From: Candidatus Cetobacterium colombiensis | GTDB lineage: Bacteria; Fusobacteriota; Fusobacteriia; Fusobacteriales; Fusobacteriaceae | Reading direction: 5' to 3' | Length of the DNA: 64,000 nucleotides | NCBI RefSeq assembly: GCF_033962415.1 | Contig: NZ_JAVIKH010000010.1 | Coordinates: 1 to 64,000 of the forward strand | Part shown: in pieces, positions 6,773 through 17,558 of the stretch | How positions within the stretch are numbered: the first letter of the stretch is position 1 | How the letters are laid out: every line of letters begins with the position of its first letter | Made by a program: the position numbers and the translations under genes | The notes under the pieces: model-generated | The model's database searches: none | Told to the model about the DNA's origin: nothing | What the model saw: the letters and a program-made list of their open reading frames with translations, nothing else

Positions 6773-8395
6773 TTACTCTTCGCTTGAAGAAGTTCCATAC
6801 TTTTCTATTAACTCTTTATTTTCATTTTTTTCTTTTTCTAATTGAACTTTTTTTATAGAAAGTTTTATTCTTTTCTTTTCAGTATCTATTTCAACAATTT
6901 CTGCTAAAACCATTTGACCTACTTTAAAAGAATCTTTTAAACTTTTTATAAAGTCTTTTGAAGCCAATTGAGTAGGAATAAATCCATCTACTCCCTCTCC
7001 TAACTTAACAAACATTCCAAAATCTTGGATATTTTTTATTTCTTTTTCAACTCTATTTCCAACTTTATAATTTTCTAAAGCGATATCCCAAGGATTTTTT
7101 GTTAAATCTTTTATACTTCCCTTGATTTTTTGATCTTCTAAGTTTAATTCAACAACTTTAAATTCAACTTTATCTCCTTTTGAATATTTCTTAGATCCAA
7201 CCCATGCAAAGTCTGAATTATGAATAAATCCATCTACTCCCTCTTCTACTTGTACAAATATACCAAAAGGTTTTACTTCAACAACAGTTCCTTCCACTGT
7301 TTTTCCTACAGCAAATTTTTCAGCTGCATTTTCCCAAGGATTTGAACTTAATTGCTTTATTCCAAGTTTCAATTTTCTTTCTTGTGGGTTTAGCTCTGTA
7401 ATTACAACTTTAACCTCATCACCTAATTTAACAAAGTTGTTAACGTTTACTTTCTTACTTGTCCATGAGAAATCTGAACTATGAATTAATCCTTCTACAC
7501 CTGGAATTAATTCAACAAAAGCTCCGTAATTAACTATTCTTGTTACTTTACCAGTAACTTCTTGTCCTACTTTATTATTCTCTGCAATTATTTCCCAAGG
7601 ATTTTTTGTTAAAGCTTTTATAGATAATTTTACGTTTCTCTTTTCTCTTTCAATTTCTATAATTTTTGCTTCAATTACTTGACCTACTTTATATAATTTA
7701 TGTAAGTCTCCTGTTTTTTTCCAATCTACTTCTGATATATGTATAAATCCTCTAGTTCCATCAAGTTTCACAGTTAATCCAAAATCTAGAACTTCTAAAA
7801 CTGTAGCTTTTACAACTTCACCAATAGATAATTTGTCTATTGCTTCTAATTCTTTTGCTGCAACAATTTCTTTTCTCGATAATAAAACTTTCTTACCTTT
7901 TTTATCTTCTTTTACTTCTTTTACAATAACAGCAATTTCTTTCCCTACAAAATTTTCACCTTGCTCTACTGGGATTTCAGATAATGAATTTGGTAAGAAG
8001 CTTTGTTGATGAAATACGTCTACTATGTATCCACCTTTTACTCTTTTTAATATTTTTCCAGTGATTATATCGTGATTCTTATATGCTGCCTCTAGTTTTT
8101 CAGCTCCAATTTCCATATCAATTCTTCTCTTAGAACCAATTAAAACTAAAGAATCATCTTCTTCTGCTTGTGATACCACTAGAACTTCTACTTCATCTCC
8201 TACATTATAATCTGTCAACTCTTCTGTTCTTACTCTTATAGCTTTTGGTTCTCCAGGCACTTCTAAATATGTAAAGTTTCTATCCATATTCATTATTGTT
8301 CCAGTAACCTTCTTTTTTATTTCTTCATCCTCTTTTACAGGCATATACTCATTTAGTAATGCTTCAAATTCTTCATAGTAATCAAAGTTAGACAT
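6773..8395 (-). CDS. rpsA: Ribosomal protein S1-type protein with six S1 domains
   Basis: The 540-residue product contains six S1/OB-fold RNA-binding units. The first two (about residues 30-90 and 100-170) are divergent. Units 3-6 (from about 190, 275, 360 and 445) share VxxxxFGxFVxL and GfIHxSdxxW motifs and KxxxVKLSIK ends. S1 binds mRNA at the 30S platform. The ATG at 8395 lies 8 nt after AAGGGGG, which itself lies in the 3' end of ispH; a TTG codon just before it is rejected. It overlaps ispH by 8 nt in another frame. In several clostridia and fusobacteria these two genes are fused; here they are separate but overlapping. Confidence 0.93.
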   Translation of the reverse strand: MSNFDYYEEFEALLNEYMPVKEDEEIKKKVTGTIMNMDRNFTYLEVPGEPKAIRVRTEELTDYNVGDEVEVLVVSQAEEDDSLVLIGSKRRIDMEIGAEKLEAAYKNHDIITGKILKRVKGGYIVDVFHQQSFLPNSLSEIPVEQGENFVGKEIAVIVKEVKEDKKGKKVLLSRKEIVAAKELEAIDKLSIGEVVKATVLEVLDFGLTVKLDGTRGFIHISEVDWKKTGDLHKLYKVGQVIEAKIIEIEREKRNVKLSIKALTKNPWEIIAENNKVGQEVTGKVTRIVNYGAFVELIPGVEGLIHSSDFSWTSKKVNVNNFVKLGDEVKVVITELNPQERKLKLGIKQLSSNPWENAAEKFAVGKTVEGTVVEVKPFGIFVQVEEGVDGFIHNSDFAWVGSKKYSKGDKVEFKVVELNLEDQKIKGSIKDLTKNPWDIALENYKVGNRVEKEIKNIQDFGMFVKLGEGVDGFIPTQLASKDFIKSLKDSFKVGQMVLAEIVEIDTEKKRIKLSIKKVQLEKEKNENKELIEKYGTSSSEE

Positions 8396-9254
8396 CAAAG
8401 TTCCCCCTTATTTTATTTTCTATTTTTTTTATAATATCTTCTGGTGTCGATGCTCCAGCTGTTATACCAACTTTCATATTTTTAGAAAATATAGATAAAT
8501 CTAGTTCAGTTTCATTTTGAACTAAATAGCTTTTTAAATTCTCAGCTAGTGCAACTTCAAGAAGTTTTTTACTGTTTGAGCTCTTTAAATCTCCTATTAC
8601 AATAACTATATCGCATTCTTTTGCTAATTTTTTAGTAGCTTCCTGTCTTTCACTAGTTGCTCCACATATCCTATCAAATATCTTAGCTTTTGAATAGTTT
8701 TTTTCTAAATATTCTTTTATCTCTAAAAATTTACTTTTATTTAACGTCGTTTGTGTTAGTACTGAATATTCTTTACTACTATCCACTGGATTTTCTTTTA
8801 ATTCTTTTAAATTTTTAAAAACTTTTACTTTTTTTCCAAAAGAAATTATTCCTTTAACTTCAGGATGCTCTTTATCTCCAATAAAAATTATTTCATCACC
8901 TAAAGCTTCTTGTTCTAATAAAATTTCTTTTATTTTATCTACAAAAATACATGTAGCATCATAAATTTCAACCTCTTTATTTTTTAATATTTCTACTATT
9001 TGAGAAGTTGTTCCATGAGCTCTTATTATAATTATATCCCCTTTTTTTAGAGAATCTTTTCCATTTAAAATATCTTCTTCGTTTACAGTAACAAATCCAA
9101 TATTTTCCATTTCTCTTACTACATCTTTATTATGAACTACCATTCCTAAAATATATTTTTTCTTATCCTTATAATTAGATATTTTATAACAAGTTTCAAC
9201 AGCTTTTTTTACTCCAAAACAAAACCCCATCTTTTCAGCTCTTACTATCTCCAC
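8388..9254 (-). CDS. ispH: 4-hydroxy-3-methylbut-2-enyl diphosphate reductase (IspH/LytB)
   Basis: The last MEP-pathway enzyme converts HMBPP to IPP and DMAPP with a [4Fe-4S] cluster. The three cluster cysteines are visible: GFCFGV (residue 12), DATCIFV (near 97) and ICGATSERQ (near 192). Substrate-binding motifs RAHGTT, KEHPEVKG, LTQTT and SSNS are also present. The usual DATCPxV reads DATCIFV here. It starts at GTG with GAGGAG 8 nt upstream. The gene is between ptsH and rpsA in one operon. Dxs, the first MEP enzyme, is also in this window (32.3-34.2 kb). Confidence 0.96.
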   Translation of the reverse strand: MEIVRAEKMGFCFGVKKAVETCYKISNYKDKKKYILGMVVHNKDVVREMENIGFVTVNEEDILNGKDSLKKGDIIIIRAHGTTSQIVEILKNKEVEIYDATCIFVDKIKEILLEQEALGDEIIFIGDKEHPEVKGIISFGKKVKVFKNLKELKENPVDSSKEYSVLTQTTLNKSKFLEIKEYLEKNYSKAKIFDRICGATSERQEATKKLAKECDIVIVIGDLKSSNSKKLLEVALAENLKSYLVQNETELDLSIFSKNMKVGITAGASTPEDIIKKIENKIRGNFDV

Positions 9255-9259
9255 TTTAA

Positions 9260-9529
9260 TTACTCCTCGTTAAACTTTTTCACTTCTATTAGATCAATTA
9301 AATCTGCAATCATTTCATCTTCATCGGCTCCATCACACTCTAAAGTTAAAACTCTACCTTGCTCAGCAGCTAAAAGCATTAATCCCATTATACTTTTTCC
9401 ATTTATAACTTCGTCTTCAAATATAACATTTATATCTGAATCATATTTACTTGCTGTTTGAACAAATAATGAAGATGGTCTTGCATGTAATCCAGCTTTA
9501 TTTTTTATTGTAACTTCCACTCTTTTCAT
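9260..9529 (-). CDS. ptsH: Phosphocarrier protein HPr
   Basis: HPr passes phosphate from enzyme I to the sugar-specific EIIA proteins. In the 89-residue product the phosphorylated histidine is His15 (AGLHARP), and Ser46 lies in NGKSIMGLM, the site used by HPr kinase in Gram-positives. No HPr kinase gene is in this window, so Ser46 regulation is only possible, not shown. The ATG at 9529 follows AAGGGAGA; an in-frame TTG 21 nt upstream overlaps that site and is rejected. It lies 4 nt after ptsI. Confidence 0.96.
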   Translation of the reverse strand: MKRVEVTIKNKAGLHARPSSLFVQTASKYDSDINVIFEDEVINGKSIMGLMLLAAEQGRVLTLECDGADEDEMIADLIDLIEVKKFNEE

Positions 9530-9533
9530 AAAT

Positions 9534-11285
9534 TTAATTTCTCCCTTCAATTTTTTCTAAATATTCACTCAGTATATTTTTAACTTCTTGTGAATCTTTA
9601 GATTTTAATATATTTTCTTTTATAATTTTTAATTCTGATATTTTTATTTTTCTAACTAAATTTCTAATTTTAGGAATATATGCTGGTATCATACTTAAAT
9701 CTCTCACTCCAAAACTCAAAAGAGCTATTGCAGCTAATTCCTCTCCAGCCATTTCACCACAAACTGAAACTTTTTTATTCTTTTTTATTCCTGCATTTGT
9801 TACTATTTCAATTGCTCGCATAACTGCAGGATCATAACTATCGTACAATTTTTCTGCTATTGGACTATATCTATCTGTTGCTAATATATATTGCGTTAAA
9901 TCATTTGTACCTATTGAAAAGAAATCTACATGATCTATAAATATATCTGCTAACATAACATTTGAAGGTACCTCTACCATCATTCCAATTTCAATATCTT
10001 CTTTAAATTCTTTTCCTTCTTGTAAAAGTTCAGCTTTACATTGATCAACTAATTCTCTAGCTTCTTGTATTTCTCTTAAGTTAGTTATCATTGGATACAT
10101 CATTTTTATATTATGATGTTTTGCTGCTCTTAAGATTCCTTTAATTTGATTTTTAAATAAATCTTTATCAGATAAAGTTAAACGCATCCCTCTACAACCT
10201 AATGATGGATTTTCTTCATCAACCATTTTATAGTAAGATAATTTTTTATCTGCACCGATATCTAAAGTTCTTATTACTATTGGTTTATTTAAATGACTTT
10301 GATCAAACTCTCTAGCTATATTTTCATAGATTTTTTTTTGCTTATCTTCATCAGGAAACTCAATAGCATCCATATATATTAATTCTGTTCTTAAAAGTCC
10401 TATTCCATCAGGTCTTTTCCTGCTTACTTGAGTTATATCTAATCTAGCTCCAATATTTAAGTACAAACAAACTCTTTCACCATCTAAAGTTATAGTTTCT
10501 TTATCTATAGATTCATTTATTTCTTTTATTTTATTTTTATATCTATTCTTTTCTTCTTCAAATTTATTTAGTGTTTTAATATCTGGATTAGTTACAACTT
10601 TCCCCTCTATTTTTGTTGTATCCAATATTATTTGATCTCCCCAATCAACTGAAAAAATATCATTTCCACCCATTAAAGTTGGAATTTCAAGTGCTTTTGT
10701 TAAAATAGCTGTATGAGAAGTTTCTCCCATGTACTCCATTATTATTCCACTTAAATTCACACCACTATAATACATTTTTAAAAGCTCTGATGGTAAAAGT
10801 TCTCTGATTACTAAAATTTTCCCATTAAGATTTAAATATGCATTTTCTTCGTGAGTTAAATTCATTATAATTCTTTCACTGATATCTTTTATATCTAAAG
10901 CTCTTTGTTTATATATTGGATCTGCAATTTTTTCAAACATTTCTATATATTTGTTAGAAACTTTTTTTACAACAGCTTCTGCATTATTTTCTTCTTTTTT
11001 TATACCCTTTTTTATATCATTAATAAATTGAGGATCATCTAACATCATTATATGAACTGTTAAAATTTGTAAATCTTCTTTACTTATTTTTCCTTCTAAA
11101 TTGCTTTTTATTTGCTTAATGTCATTTTTAGCTTTTTGAACACTTTCTAAAAATCTTTTAATTTCTTCATCTATTTTACTTGAGGCTATTTTATAGTTTT
11201 CAATATCTAATTTTTTCTTTCTTTCTATATAGGGTTGACCTATAACTATTCCTGGGAAAATACTTTTACCTATAATTACTCCCAT
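9534..11285 (-). CDS. ptsI: PTS enzyme I (phosphoenolpyruvate-protein phosphotransferase)
   Basis: Enzyme I takes phosphate from PEP and gives it to HPr. Domains in order: N-terminal HPr-binding helical part, phosphohistidine domain with the active His in MGETSHTAIL (near residue 185; the common form is GGxTSH), and PEP-binding TIM barrel with GIGLLRTEL, PSLGCRGMRL, TNDLTQY and the catalytic Cys in VSVCGEMAG near 500. 583 residues, usual is about 570-575. ATG at 11285 is 8 nt after AAGGGG; a GTG 9 nt upstream overlaps that site. First gene of ptsI-ptsH-ispH-rpsA, divergent from hrcA. Confidence 0.96.
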   Translation of the reverse strand: MGVIIGKSIFPGIVIGQPYIERKKKLDIENYKIASSKIDEEIKRFLESVQKAKNDIKQIKSNLEGKISKEDLQILTVHIMMLDDPQFINDIKKGIKKEENNAEAVVKKVSNKYIEMFEKIADPIYKQRALDIKDISERIIMNLTHEENAYLNLNGKILVIRELLPSELLKMYYSGVNLSGIIMEYMGETSHTAILTKALEIPTLMGGNDIFSVDWGDQIILDTTKIEGKVVTNPDIKTLNKFEEEKNRYKNKIKEINESIDKETITLDGERVCLYLNIGARLDITQVSRKRPDGIGLLRTELIYMDAIEFPDEDKQKKIYENIAREFDQSHLNKPIVIRTLDIGADKKLSYYKMVDEENPSLGCRGMRLTLSDKDLFKNQIKGILRAAKHHNIKMMYPMITNLREIQEARELVDQCKAELLQEGKEFKEDIEIGMMVEVPSNVMLADIFIDHVDFFSIGTNDLTQYILATDRYSPIAEKLYDSYDPAVMRAIEIVTNAGIKKNKKVSVCGEMAGEELAAIALLSFGVRDLSMIPAYIPKIRNLVRKIKISELKIIKENILKSKDSQEVKNILSEYLEKIEGRN

Positions 11286-11312
11286 TTTACTCACCCCTTG
11301 ACCTTTATAATT

Positions 11313-11351
11313 GATATAAAAAATTATATCGTATTTCTCTACTTTTTTAAA
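11313..11351 (-). promoter_or_regulatory. Promoter of ptsI operon with inverted repeat over the -10 box
   Basis: On the minus strand TTTAAA (11346-11351), a 17-nt spacer and TATAAT (11323-11328). A perfect inverted repeat, GATATAA-aaaa-TTATATC (11313-11330), covers the -10 box and the likely start site, so a repressor could block polymerase there (inference). Confidence 0.6.
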
Positions 11352-11386
11352 CTATTTATTTAATTATAATTTTTTTAAAAAAAGTA

Positions 11387-11415
11387 TTGACATTTTTTTA
11401 GTTTTATATTATATT
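11387..11415 (+). promoter_or_regulatory. Promoter of the hrcA-grpE-dnaK operon
   Basis: A perfect TTGACA (11387-11392), a 17-nt spacer and TATATT (11410-11415). The predicted start falls just before the CIRCE element. Confidence 0.85.
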
Positions 11416-11425
11416 AATTTCAAGA

Positions 11426-11452
11426 TTAGCACTCGCATAAGATGAGTGCTAA
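11426..11452. promoter_or_regulatory. CIRCE operator (HrcA binding site)
   Basis: TTAGCACTC, nine bases, GAGTGCTAA: a perfect match to the CIRCE inverted repeat bound by HrcA. It sits between the promoter and the hrcA start, so HrcA should repress its own operon and release it on heat shock. Confidence 0.97.
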
Positions 11453-11476
11453 TAAAAACTTTAAAAGGGTGGTTTT

Positions 11477-12469
11477 ATGGTTGTCAGCGATAGAGAAAAG
11501 CTTGTTCTTAGTGCCATTATTGATTTTTACCTTCTTTCTGGAGAAACAATAGGTTCTAGAACTCTTGTTAAAAAGTATAATATCGATCTATCTTCTGCAA
11601 CAATAAGAAATGTAATGTCTGATTTAGAAGACATGGGTTTCATTGTAAAAACTCATACGTCTTCTGGAAGAATACCCACAGATAAAGGTTACAAATTTTA
11701 TTTAGAAGAGCTTTTAAAAGTAGAAAAGCTTTCAAGAGAAGAACAAGCACGAATAAATTCTGTTTATGAGATTAAAATGAGGGAGCTTGATTCTGTTTTG
11801 AAGAAAACTTCTATGCTTTTATCTAAATTAACTAATTATGTTGGAATAGTTATAGAACCAACTCACAAAAAAGAAAAAATAAAAAAAGTTGAGTTAGTTC
11901 ATATTGATGACTATATGGCTATGGCTGTTATAGTTATGGAAAATAAAAGTGTTCGTACTAAGAAGATTTTCTTTGATGAGGTGTGCACTCAAGATGAGCT
12001 TTTTAAACTTTCACAAGAAATCAATAGAGAGATTAGAAATAATTTCATTGAATCTCACGAGATTGAAAAGATAATTGATTTTGTTTACGGTGAGGTAGAA
12101 GGAAAACTTTTTTTAGAAAATTCCTCTGAAATTTTCAAAGATAAACAAGTTAACGAAATTAGTGATGTTTTAGATATTTTTTCAAAAAGAGAAAAAATTA
12201 AAGAGCTTTTTGAAGAAGCTATAAAATCAAAACCTTTCAATGAAGGTGAGGTTAATGTTATCTTCGGTGAAGAGCTTGCTGTTAAAGGTTTAGAAGATTA
12301 CAGCTTTGTTTATTCTGTTTACAATATGGATAATTCACCAGGTATAATTGGTGTAATGGGTCCTAAAAGAATGTCTTATTCAAAAACAATGGGATTAATA
12401 CAACATGTTACTAAAGAGGTTAACAAAGTTATAAAAGAAATTGGTAATGAAGGAGATCATAATGACTGA
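11477..12469 (+). CDS. hrcA: Heat-inducible transcription repressor HrcA
   Basis: HrcA binds CIRCE and represses class I heat-shock genes; GroEL helps it fold. The N-terminal winged helix (residues 1-75) shows GSRTLVKKY, SSATIRNVMSDLEDMGF and THTSSGRIPTDKGYRFY-like sequence, followed by the dimerisation and inserted domains (about 100-330). 330 residues, close to the family. ATG follows AAAGGGTGG. First gene of the operon, with a CIRCE directly upstream, and overlapping grpE by 8 nt. Confidence 0.97.
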   Translation: MVVSDREKLVLSAIIDFYLLSGETIGSRTLVKKYNIDLSSATIRNVMSDLEDMGFIVKTHTSSGRIPTDKGYKFYLEELLKVEKLSREEQARINSVYEIKMRELDSVLKKTSMLLSKLTNYVGIVIEPTHKKEKIKKVELVHIDDYMAMAVIVMENKSVRTKKIFFDEVCTQDELFKLSQEINREIRNNFIESHEIEKIIDFVYGEVEGKLFLENSSEIFKDKQVNEISDVLDIFSKREKIKELFEEAIKSKPFNEGEVNVIFGEELAVKGLEDYSFVYSVYNMDNSPGIIGVMGPKRMSYSKTMGLIQHVTKEVNKVIKEIGNEGDHND

Positions 12470-13004
12470 TAAAGATATAAAAGAAGAGATTGTTGAAGAA
12501 ATAACAAATGACACTGAAGTGAAAAATGAAAATATATGTGAGCAAACTTCTCAAGAAGAAATAGAAAAATTAAAAACTGAAGTTGAAGATTGGAAAAATT
12601 CTTACTTAAGAAAGCAAGCAGAATTTCAAAACTTCACAAAAAGAAAAGAAAAAGAATTTGAAGACTTAAAAGCTTTTGCTTCTGAAAAAATAGTAGTAAA
12701 AGTTTTAGATATAATAGATAACTTAGAAAGAGCTATAACAGCTTCAGCTGAAACAAAAGATTTTGATTCTCTTGTTAAAGGTGTTGAGTTAACTCTTTCT
12801 CAAATGAAAAGCACTGTTACTAGCGAAGGTGTAGAAGCAATCGAAACAGAAAATGCTACTTTCGATCCTCATCTACATATGGCAGTAGCTGTAGAAGATT
12901 CAGCTGATTTTGCTAATGATGAAATCATTGCCGAGTTTCAAAAAGGTTATAAAATGAAGGGGAAGGTTATCAGACCCTCAATGGTTAAAGTTTGTAAAAA
13001 ATAA
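12462..13004 (+). CDS. grpE: Nucleotide exchange factor GrpE
   Basis: GrpE releases ADP from DnaK. The acidic N-terminus (residues 1-35) leads to the long dimer helix with WKNSYLRKQAEFQNFTKRKEKE, and the C-terminal beta domain has FDPHLHMAV and KGKVIRPSMVKV. 180 residues. The ATG at 12462 is 6 nt after AAGGAG; a TTG codon 21 nt earlier overlaps that site and is rejected. It overlaps the hrcA end by 8 nt, suggesting translational coupling. Confidence 0.97.
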   Translation: MTDKDIKEEIVEEITNDTEVKNENICEQTSQEEIEKLKTEVEDWKNSYLRKQAEFQNFTKRKEKEFEDLKAFASEKIVVKVLDIIDNLERAITASAETKDFDSLVKGVELTLSQMKSTVTSEGVEAIETENATFDPHLHMAVAVEDSADFANDEIIAEFQKGYKMKGKVIRPSMVKVCKK

Positions 13005-13040
13005 AATTAAAAAATTCAGATATATTAGGAGGTTTTTTAA

Positions 13041-14852
<1,812 letters not shown>

Positions 14853-14879
14853 TATTAGTAATTAATATATACTTTAATT

Positions 14880-14910
14880 AAGGGATAGAGTTTGCTCTAT
14901 CCCTTATTTT
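14880..14910 (+). terminator. Hairpin terminator between dnaK and dnaJ
   Basis: AAGGGATAGAG, TTTG loop, CTCTATCCCTT and TTATTTT: an 11-bp perfect stem. No promoter was seen between it and dnaJ, so it may only partly stop transcription and lower dnaJ relative to dnaK. Confidence 0.8.
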
Positions 14911-14932
14911 GAGAAACGGAGGATTTTTTTAA

Positions 14933-16102
14933 ATGGCTAAGAGAGACTTTTATGAAGTTTTAGGGATTAGTAAGGGGGCTTCTGATACAGAAATAAAAAA
15001 AGCATATAGAAAAGCTGCTATGAAATATCACCCAGATAAATTTAGTGGTGCTAGTGATACAGAGAAAAAAGAAGCTGAAGATAAATTTAAAGAGATTAAT
15101 GAGGCATATCAAGTTCTTTCAGATGAAAATAAAAGAGCTCAATATGATAAATTTGGTCATGCTGCCTTTGAAAATGGTGGCGGCGGAGCTGGTGGCTTTG
15201 GTGGCGGCTTCGGCGGTGGCTTTGAAGATTTAGGAGATATCTTTGGTTCCTTCTTTGGTGGTGGAGGTGGTTTCGGAGGATTCGGTGGTTTTGGTGGTTC
15301 TCGTCAAAGAGGTCCTGAACCAGGTGAAGATTTAAGATACAATCTTGAACTAACGTTAGAAGAAGCAGCAAAAGGTGTTGAAAAAACTTTAAAATACAAG
15401 AGAACTGGTACTTGTGGAACTTGTCATGGAACTGGTGCACAAGAAGGTTCAAAAATGAGTAAGTGTTCTAAATGTAATGGAACTGGTACAATACATGTGA
15501 CTCAAAGAACAGTTTTTGGAAACTTCCAAACTGCTCAAGAATGTGATGCTTGTCATGGTAAAGGTGAAGTTCCAGAGAAAAAATGTAAAAAATGTCATGG
15601 AACTGGAATAGATACTGAAACAGTTGAAAAAACTATTAAAATTCCTGCTGGTATTGATGATGGACAAAAACTTAGACTTTCTGGAATGGGTAATGCTAGT
15701 ACAGAAGGTGGACCAAATGGTGATTTATATGTTTATATTATAGTTAAGCATCACCCATTCTTTGAAAGAAATGGAGATGACATAATATGTAATGTTCCAA
15801 TTACTTTTGCTAGGGCTGCTCTTGGAGGAGAAATAGAGATTCCTACATTAAATGGTAAGAAAACTATTAAAATTCCTGCTGGAACACAAAATGACAAAAT
15901 GTTTAGAATGAAAGGTGAAGGTATTAAAAATCCAAGAAGTCCTTACACTGGAGATCAAATTGTTAGAATAAAAATCGAAGTTCCTGTTAACCTTAATGCA
16001 GAACAACAAGATCTTTTAAAGAAATTTGATGAAAGTTTAAAAGATAAAAACCACAAAGATAATAAGAATTTCTTCGATAAATTAAAAAATTTCTTCTCTT
16101 AA
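14933..16102 (+). CDS. dnaJ: Chaperone DnaJ (Hsp40, type I)
   Basis: DnaJ delivers substrates to DnaK and stimulates its ATPase. Order of domains: J domain (1-70) with HPD in KYHPDKF; Gly/Phe-rich region (75-125); zinc-binding domain with four CxxCxGxG repeats ([32 protein letters not shown], about 160-230); C-terminal client-binding domains. 389 residues. ATG behind ACGGAGG. Downstream of dnaK, past a terminator hairpin. Confidence 0.98.
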   Translation: MAKRDFYEVLGISKGASDTEIKKAYRKAAMKYHPDKFSGASDTEKKEAEDKFKEINEAYQVLSDENKRAQYDKFGHAAFENGGGGAGGFGGGFGGGFEDLGDIFGSFFGGGGGFGGFGGFGGSRQRGPEPGEDLRYNLELTLEEAAKGVEKTLKYKRTGTCGTCHGTGAQEGSKMSKCSKCNGTGTIHVTQRTVFGNFQTAQECDACHGKGEVPEKKCKKCHGTGIDTETVEKTIKIPAGIDDGQKLRLSGMGNASTEGGPNGDLYVYIIVKHHPFFERNGDDIICNVPITFARAALGGEIEIPTLNGKKTIKIPAGTQNDKMFRMKGEGIKNPRSPYTGDQIVRIKIEVPVNLNAEQQDLLKKFDESLKDKNHKDNKNFFDKLKNFFS

Positions 16103-16107
16103 ATTTA

Positions 16108-16136
16108 TTGAAAAGAAAATAACCTTATGGTATACT
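16108..16136 (+). promoter_or_regulatory. Promoter of yajC
   Basis: TTGAAA (16108-16113), a 17-nt spacer and TATACT (16131-16136), right after the dnaJ stop codon. Confidence 0.75.
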
Positions 16137-16173
16137 TATTTTAGAAAACTATATTATCCAAGGGGGCTATAAG

Positions 16174-16446
16174 ATGAACGAATTATTCGCTAAATATGGT
16201 GGAATGATACTTACATTTGCTATTTGGGCAGCTGTATTTTATTTCTTACTTATTTTACCAAACAAAAAGAAGCAAAAGAAACATCAGGAAATGTTGGATT
16301 CATTAAAAGAGGGAGCTGAAGTTGTTACTACTGGAGGTATAAAAGGTACTATTTCTAGTATTGGCCCTGAGTTTTTAACTATTAGAATTGATAAAGGTGT
16401 TAATATCCAAGTTCTTAAGAATTCTATTTCAAGAGTTTTAAAATAA
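16174..16446 (+). CDS. yajC: Preprotein translocase accessory protein YajC
   Basis: YajC is a small inner-membrane partner of SecDF-YidC. The 90-residue product has one N-terminal membrane helix (about 10-30, ending FLLILPNKKKQKKHQEM, a typical basic flank) and a soluble part with GAEVVTTGGIKGTIS. ATG follows AGGGGG. It has its own promoter and terminator; secD/secF are not next to it here. Confidence 0.93.
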   Translation: MNELFAKYGGMILTFAIWAAVFYFLLILPNKKKQKKHQEMLDSLKEGAEVVTTGGIKGTISSIGPEFLTIRIDKGVNIQVLKNSISRVLK

Positions 16447-16457
16447 AATATTCATAA

Positions 16458-16492
16458 AGGATGGAATTGGAAACTTTTCCATCCTATTTTAT
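16458..16492 (+). terminator. Intrinsic terminator after yajC
   Basis: AGGATGGAA / TTCCATCCT stem followed by ATTTTATTATT. Confidence 0.85.
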
Positions 16493-16518
16493 TATTCTAA
16501 GTCAATGGAGAAAATTTT

Positions 16519-17550
16519 ATGAAAAAATATATTACGTTTTTTTTATTTTTATTATTTTCACTAAGTATTTTTGCTAATAGCTCAATCAAAAATATTAGAT
16601 TAAATAATAATCCACCTCAATTAGTTTTTGATATTTCTGGTTCTATCAAACCAAAATTTAATACTAATTATGATGAATACAATAGATTACTTTTTGTTGA
16701 AATAGAAAAAGTTAAAATGGGAACAAAATTAAATAGTTCAAAATTCATAGGAAAAAATATTGAAAAGATTGACATGATTGATTATGGTTCTAACATTGGA
16801 TTTTTTATAAAATTAAAAAAAGGATCTGGTCACAAAGTTTATTCATTATCTAATCCTCAGAGAATTGTTGTGGATTTAAGAGCTACTAATTCTTCTAAAA
16901 AAGAATTCACTATTGCAATTGATGCTGGACATGGTGGAAAAGATCCGGGAGCTATAGGTTTTAATAAGTACAAAGAAAAAGATATTGCTCTCTCTGTAGC
17001 AAAAAAAATACAATCTAGACTTTCTAAAGATTTTAATGTTGTTATGACTAGAAGTACCGACACATTTATAAGTCTTTCTCAAAGAAGTAAAATCGCTAAT
17101 CAAAAAAAAGCAGATCTTTTTGTAAGTCTTCATTTAAATGCTTCTAATAATTCCTCTGCGCAAGGAATGGAAATATTTTATTTTTCTAAAAAATCTTCAC
17201 CATATGCTGAAAAAATAGCAGCCTATGAAAATAGCTTTGGAGAAAAATACGGAGAAAAAACAACAAGTATAGCTCAAATAATGGGTGAATTAGCATATAA
17301 TAAAAATATGGAAAAATCCATTACTATAGCTAGACCACTAAATACTTCTCTTTCTAAAAGATTAGGAATGAGAGATCGTGGTATTTATGGTGCAAACTTT
17401 GCTGTTCTTAGAGGTTTTAATGGTCCTGGAATTTTAGTAGAATTAGGTTTTATTACGAATAAAGCTGATGTTACGAAACTTTCTAAGGATGCCAATCAAA
17501 ATGTTATGGCAGATGAACTAGCTGGTAAAATTAGAGGATTTTTTTATTAG
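16519..17550 (+). CDS. N-acetylmuramoyl-L-alanine amidase (AmiC-type, exported)
   Basis: It cleaves the bond between MurNAc and L-Ala in peptidoglycan, usually at the septum. There is a signal peptide (MKKYITFFLFLLFSLSIFA, cleavage near 20), an AMIN-like beta domain (about 22-118) and an Amidase_3 domain (about 130-343). Zinc-site motifs are IDAGHGGKDPGA (near 135), VSLHLNAS (near 205) and the catalytic Glu in ILVELGF near 312. ATG follows GGAGAAAA. It is 8 nt before the GerMN gene. Confidence 0.93.
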   Translation: MKKYITFFLFLLFSLSIFANSSIKNIRLNNNPPQLVFDISGSIKPKFNTNYDEYNRLLFVEIEKVKMGTKLNSSKFIGKNIEKIDMIDYGSNIGFFIKLKKGSGHKVYSLSNPQRIVVDLRATNSSKKEFTIAIDAGHGGKDPGAIGFNKYKEKDIALSVAKKIQSRLSKDFNVVMTRSTDTFISLSQRSKIANQKKADLFVSLHLNASNNSSAQGMEIFYFSKKSSPYAEKIAAYENSFGEKYGEKTTSIAQIMGELAYNKNMEKSITIARPLNTSLSKRLGMRDRGIYGANFAVLRGFNGPGILVELGFITNKADVTKLSKDANQNVMADELAGKIRGFFY

Positions 17551-17558
17551 GAGGATTT

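Noticed and set aside
15180..15300. GGTGGC-type repeats
   Set aside because: These encode the Gly/Phe-rich linker of DnaJ, not a DNA repeat element.
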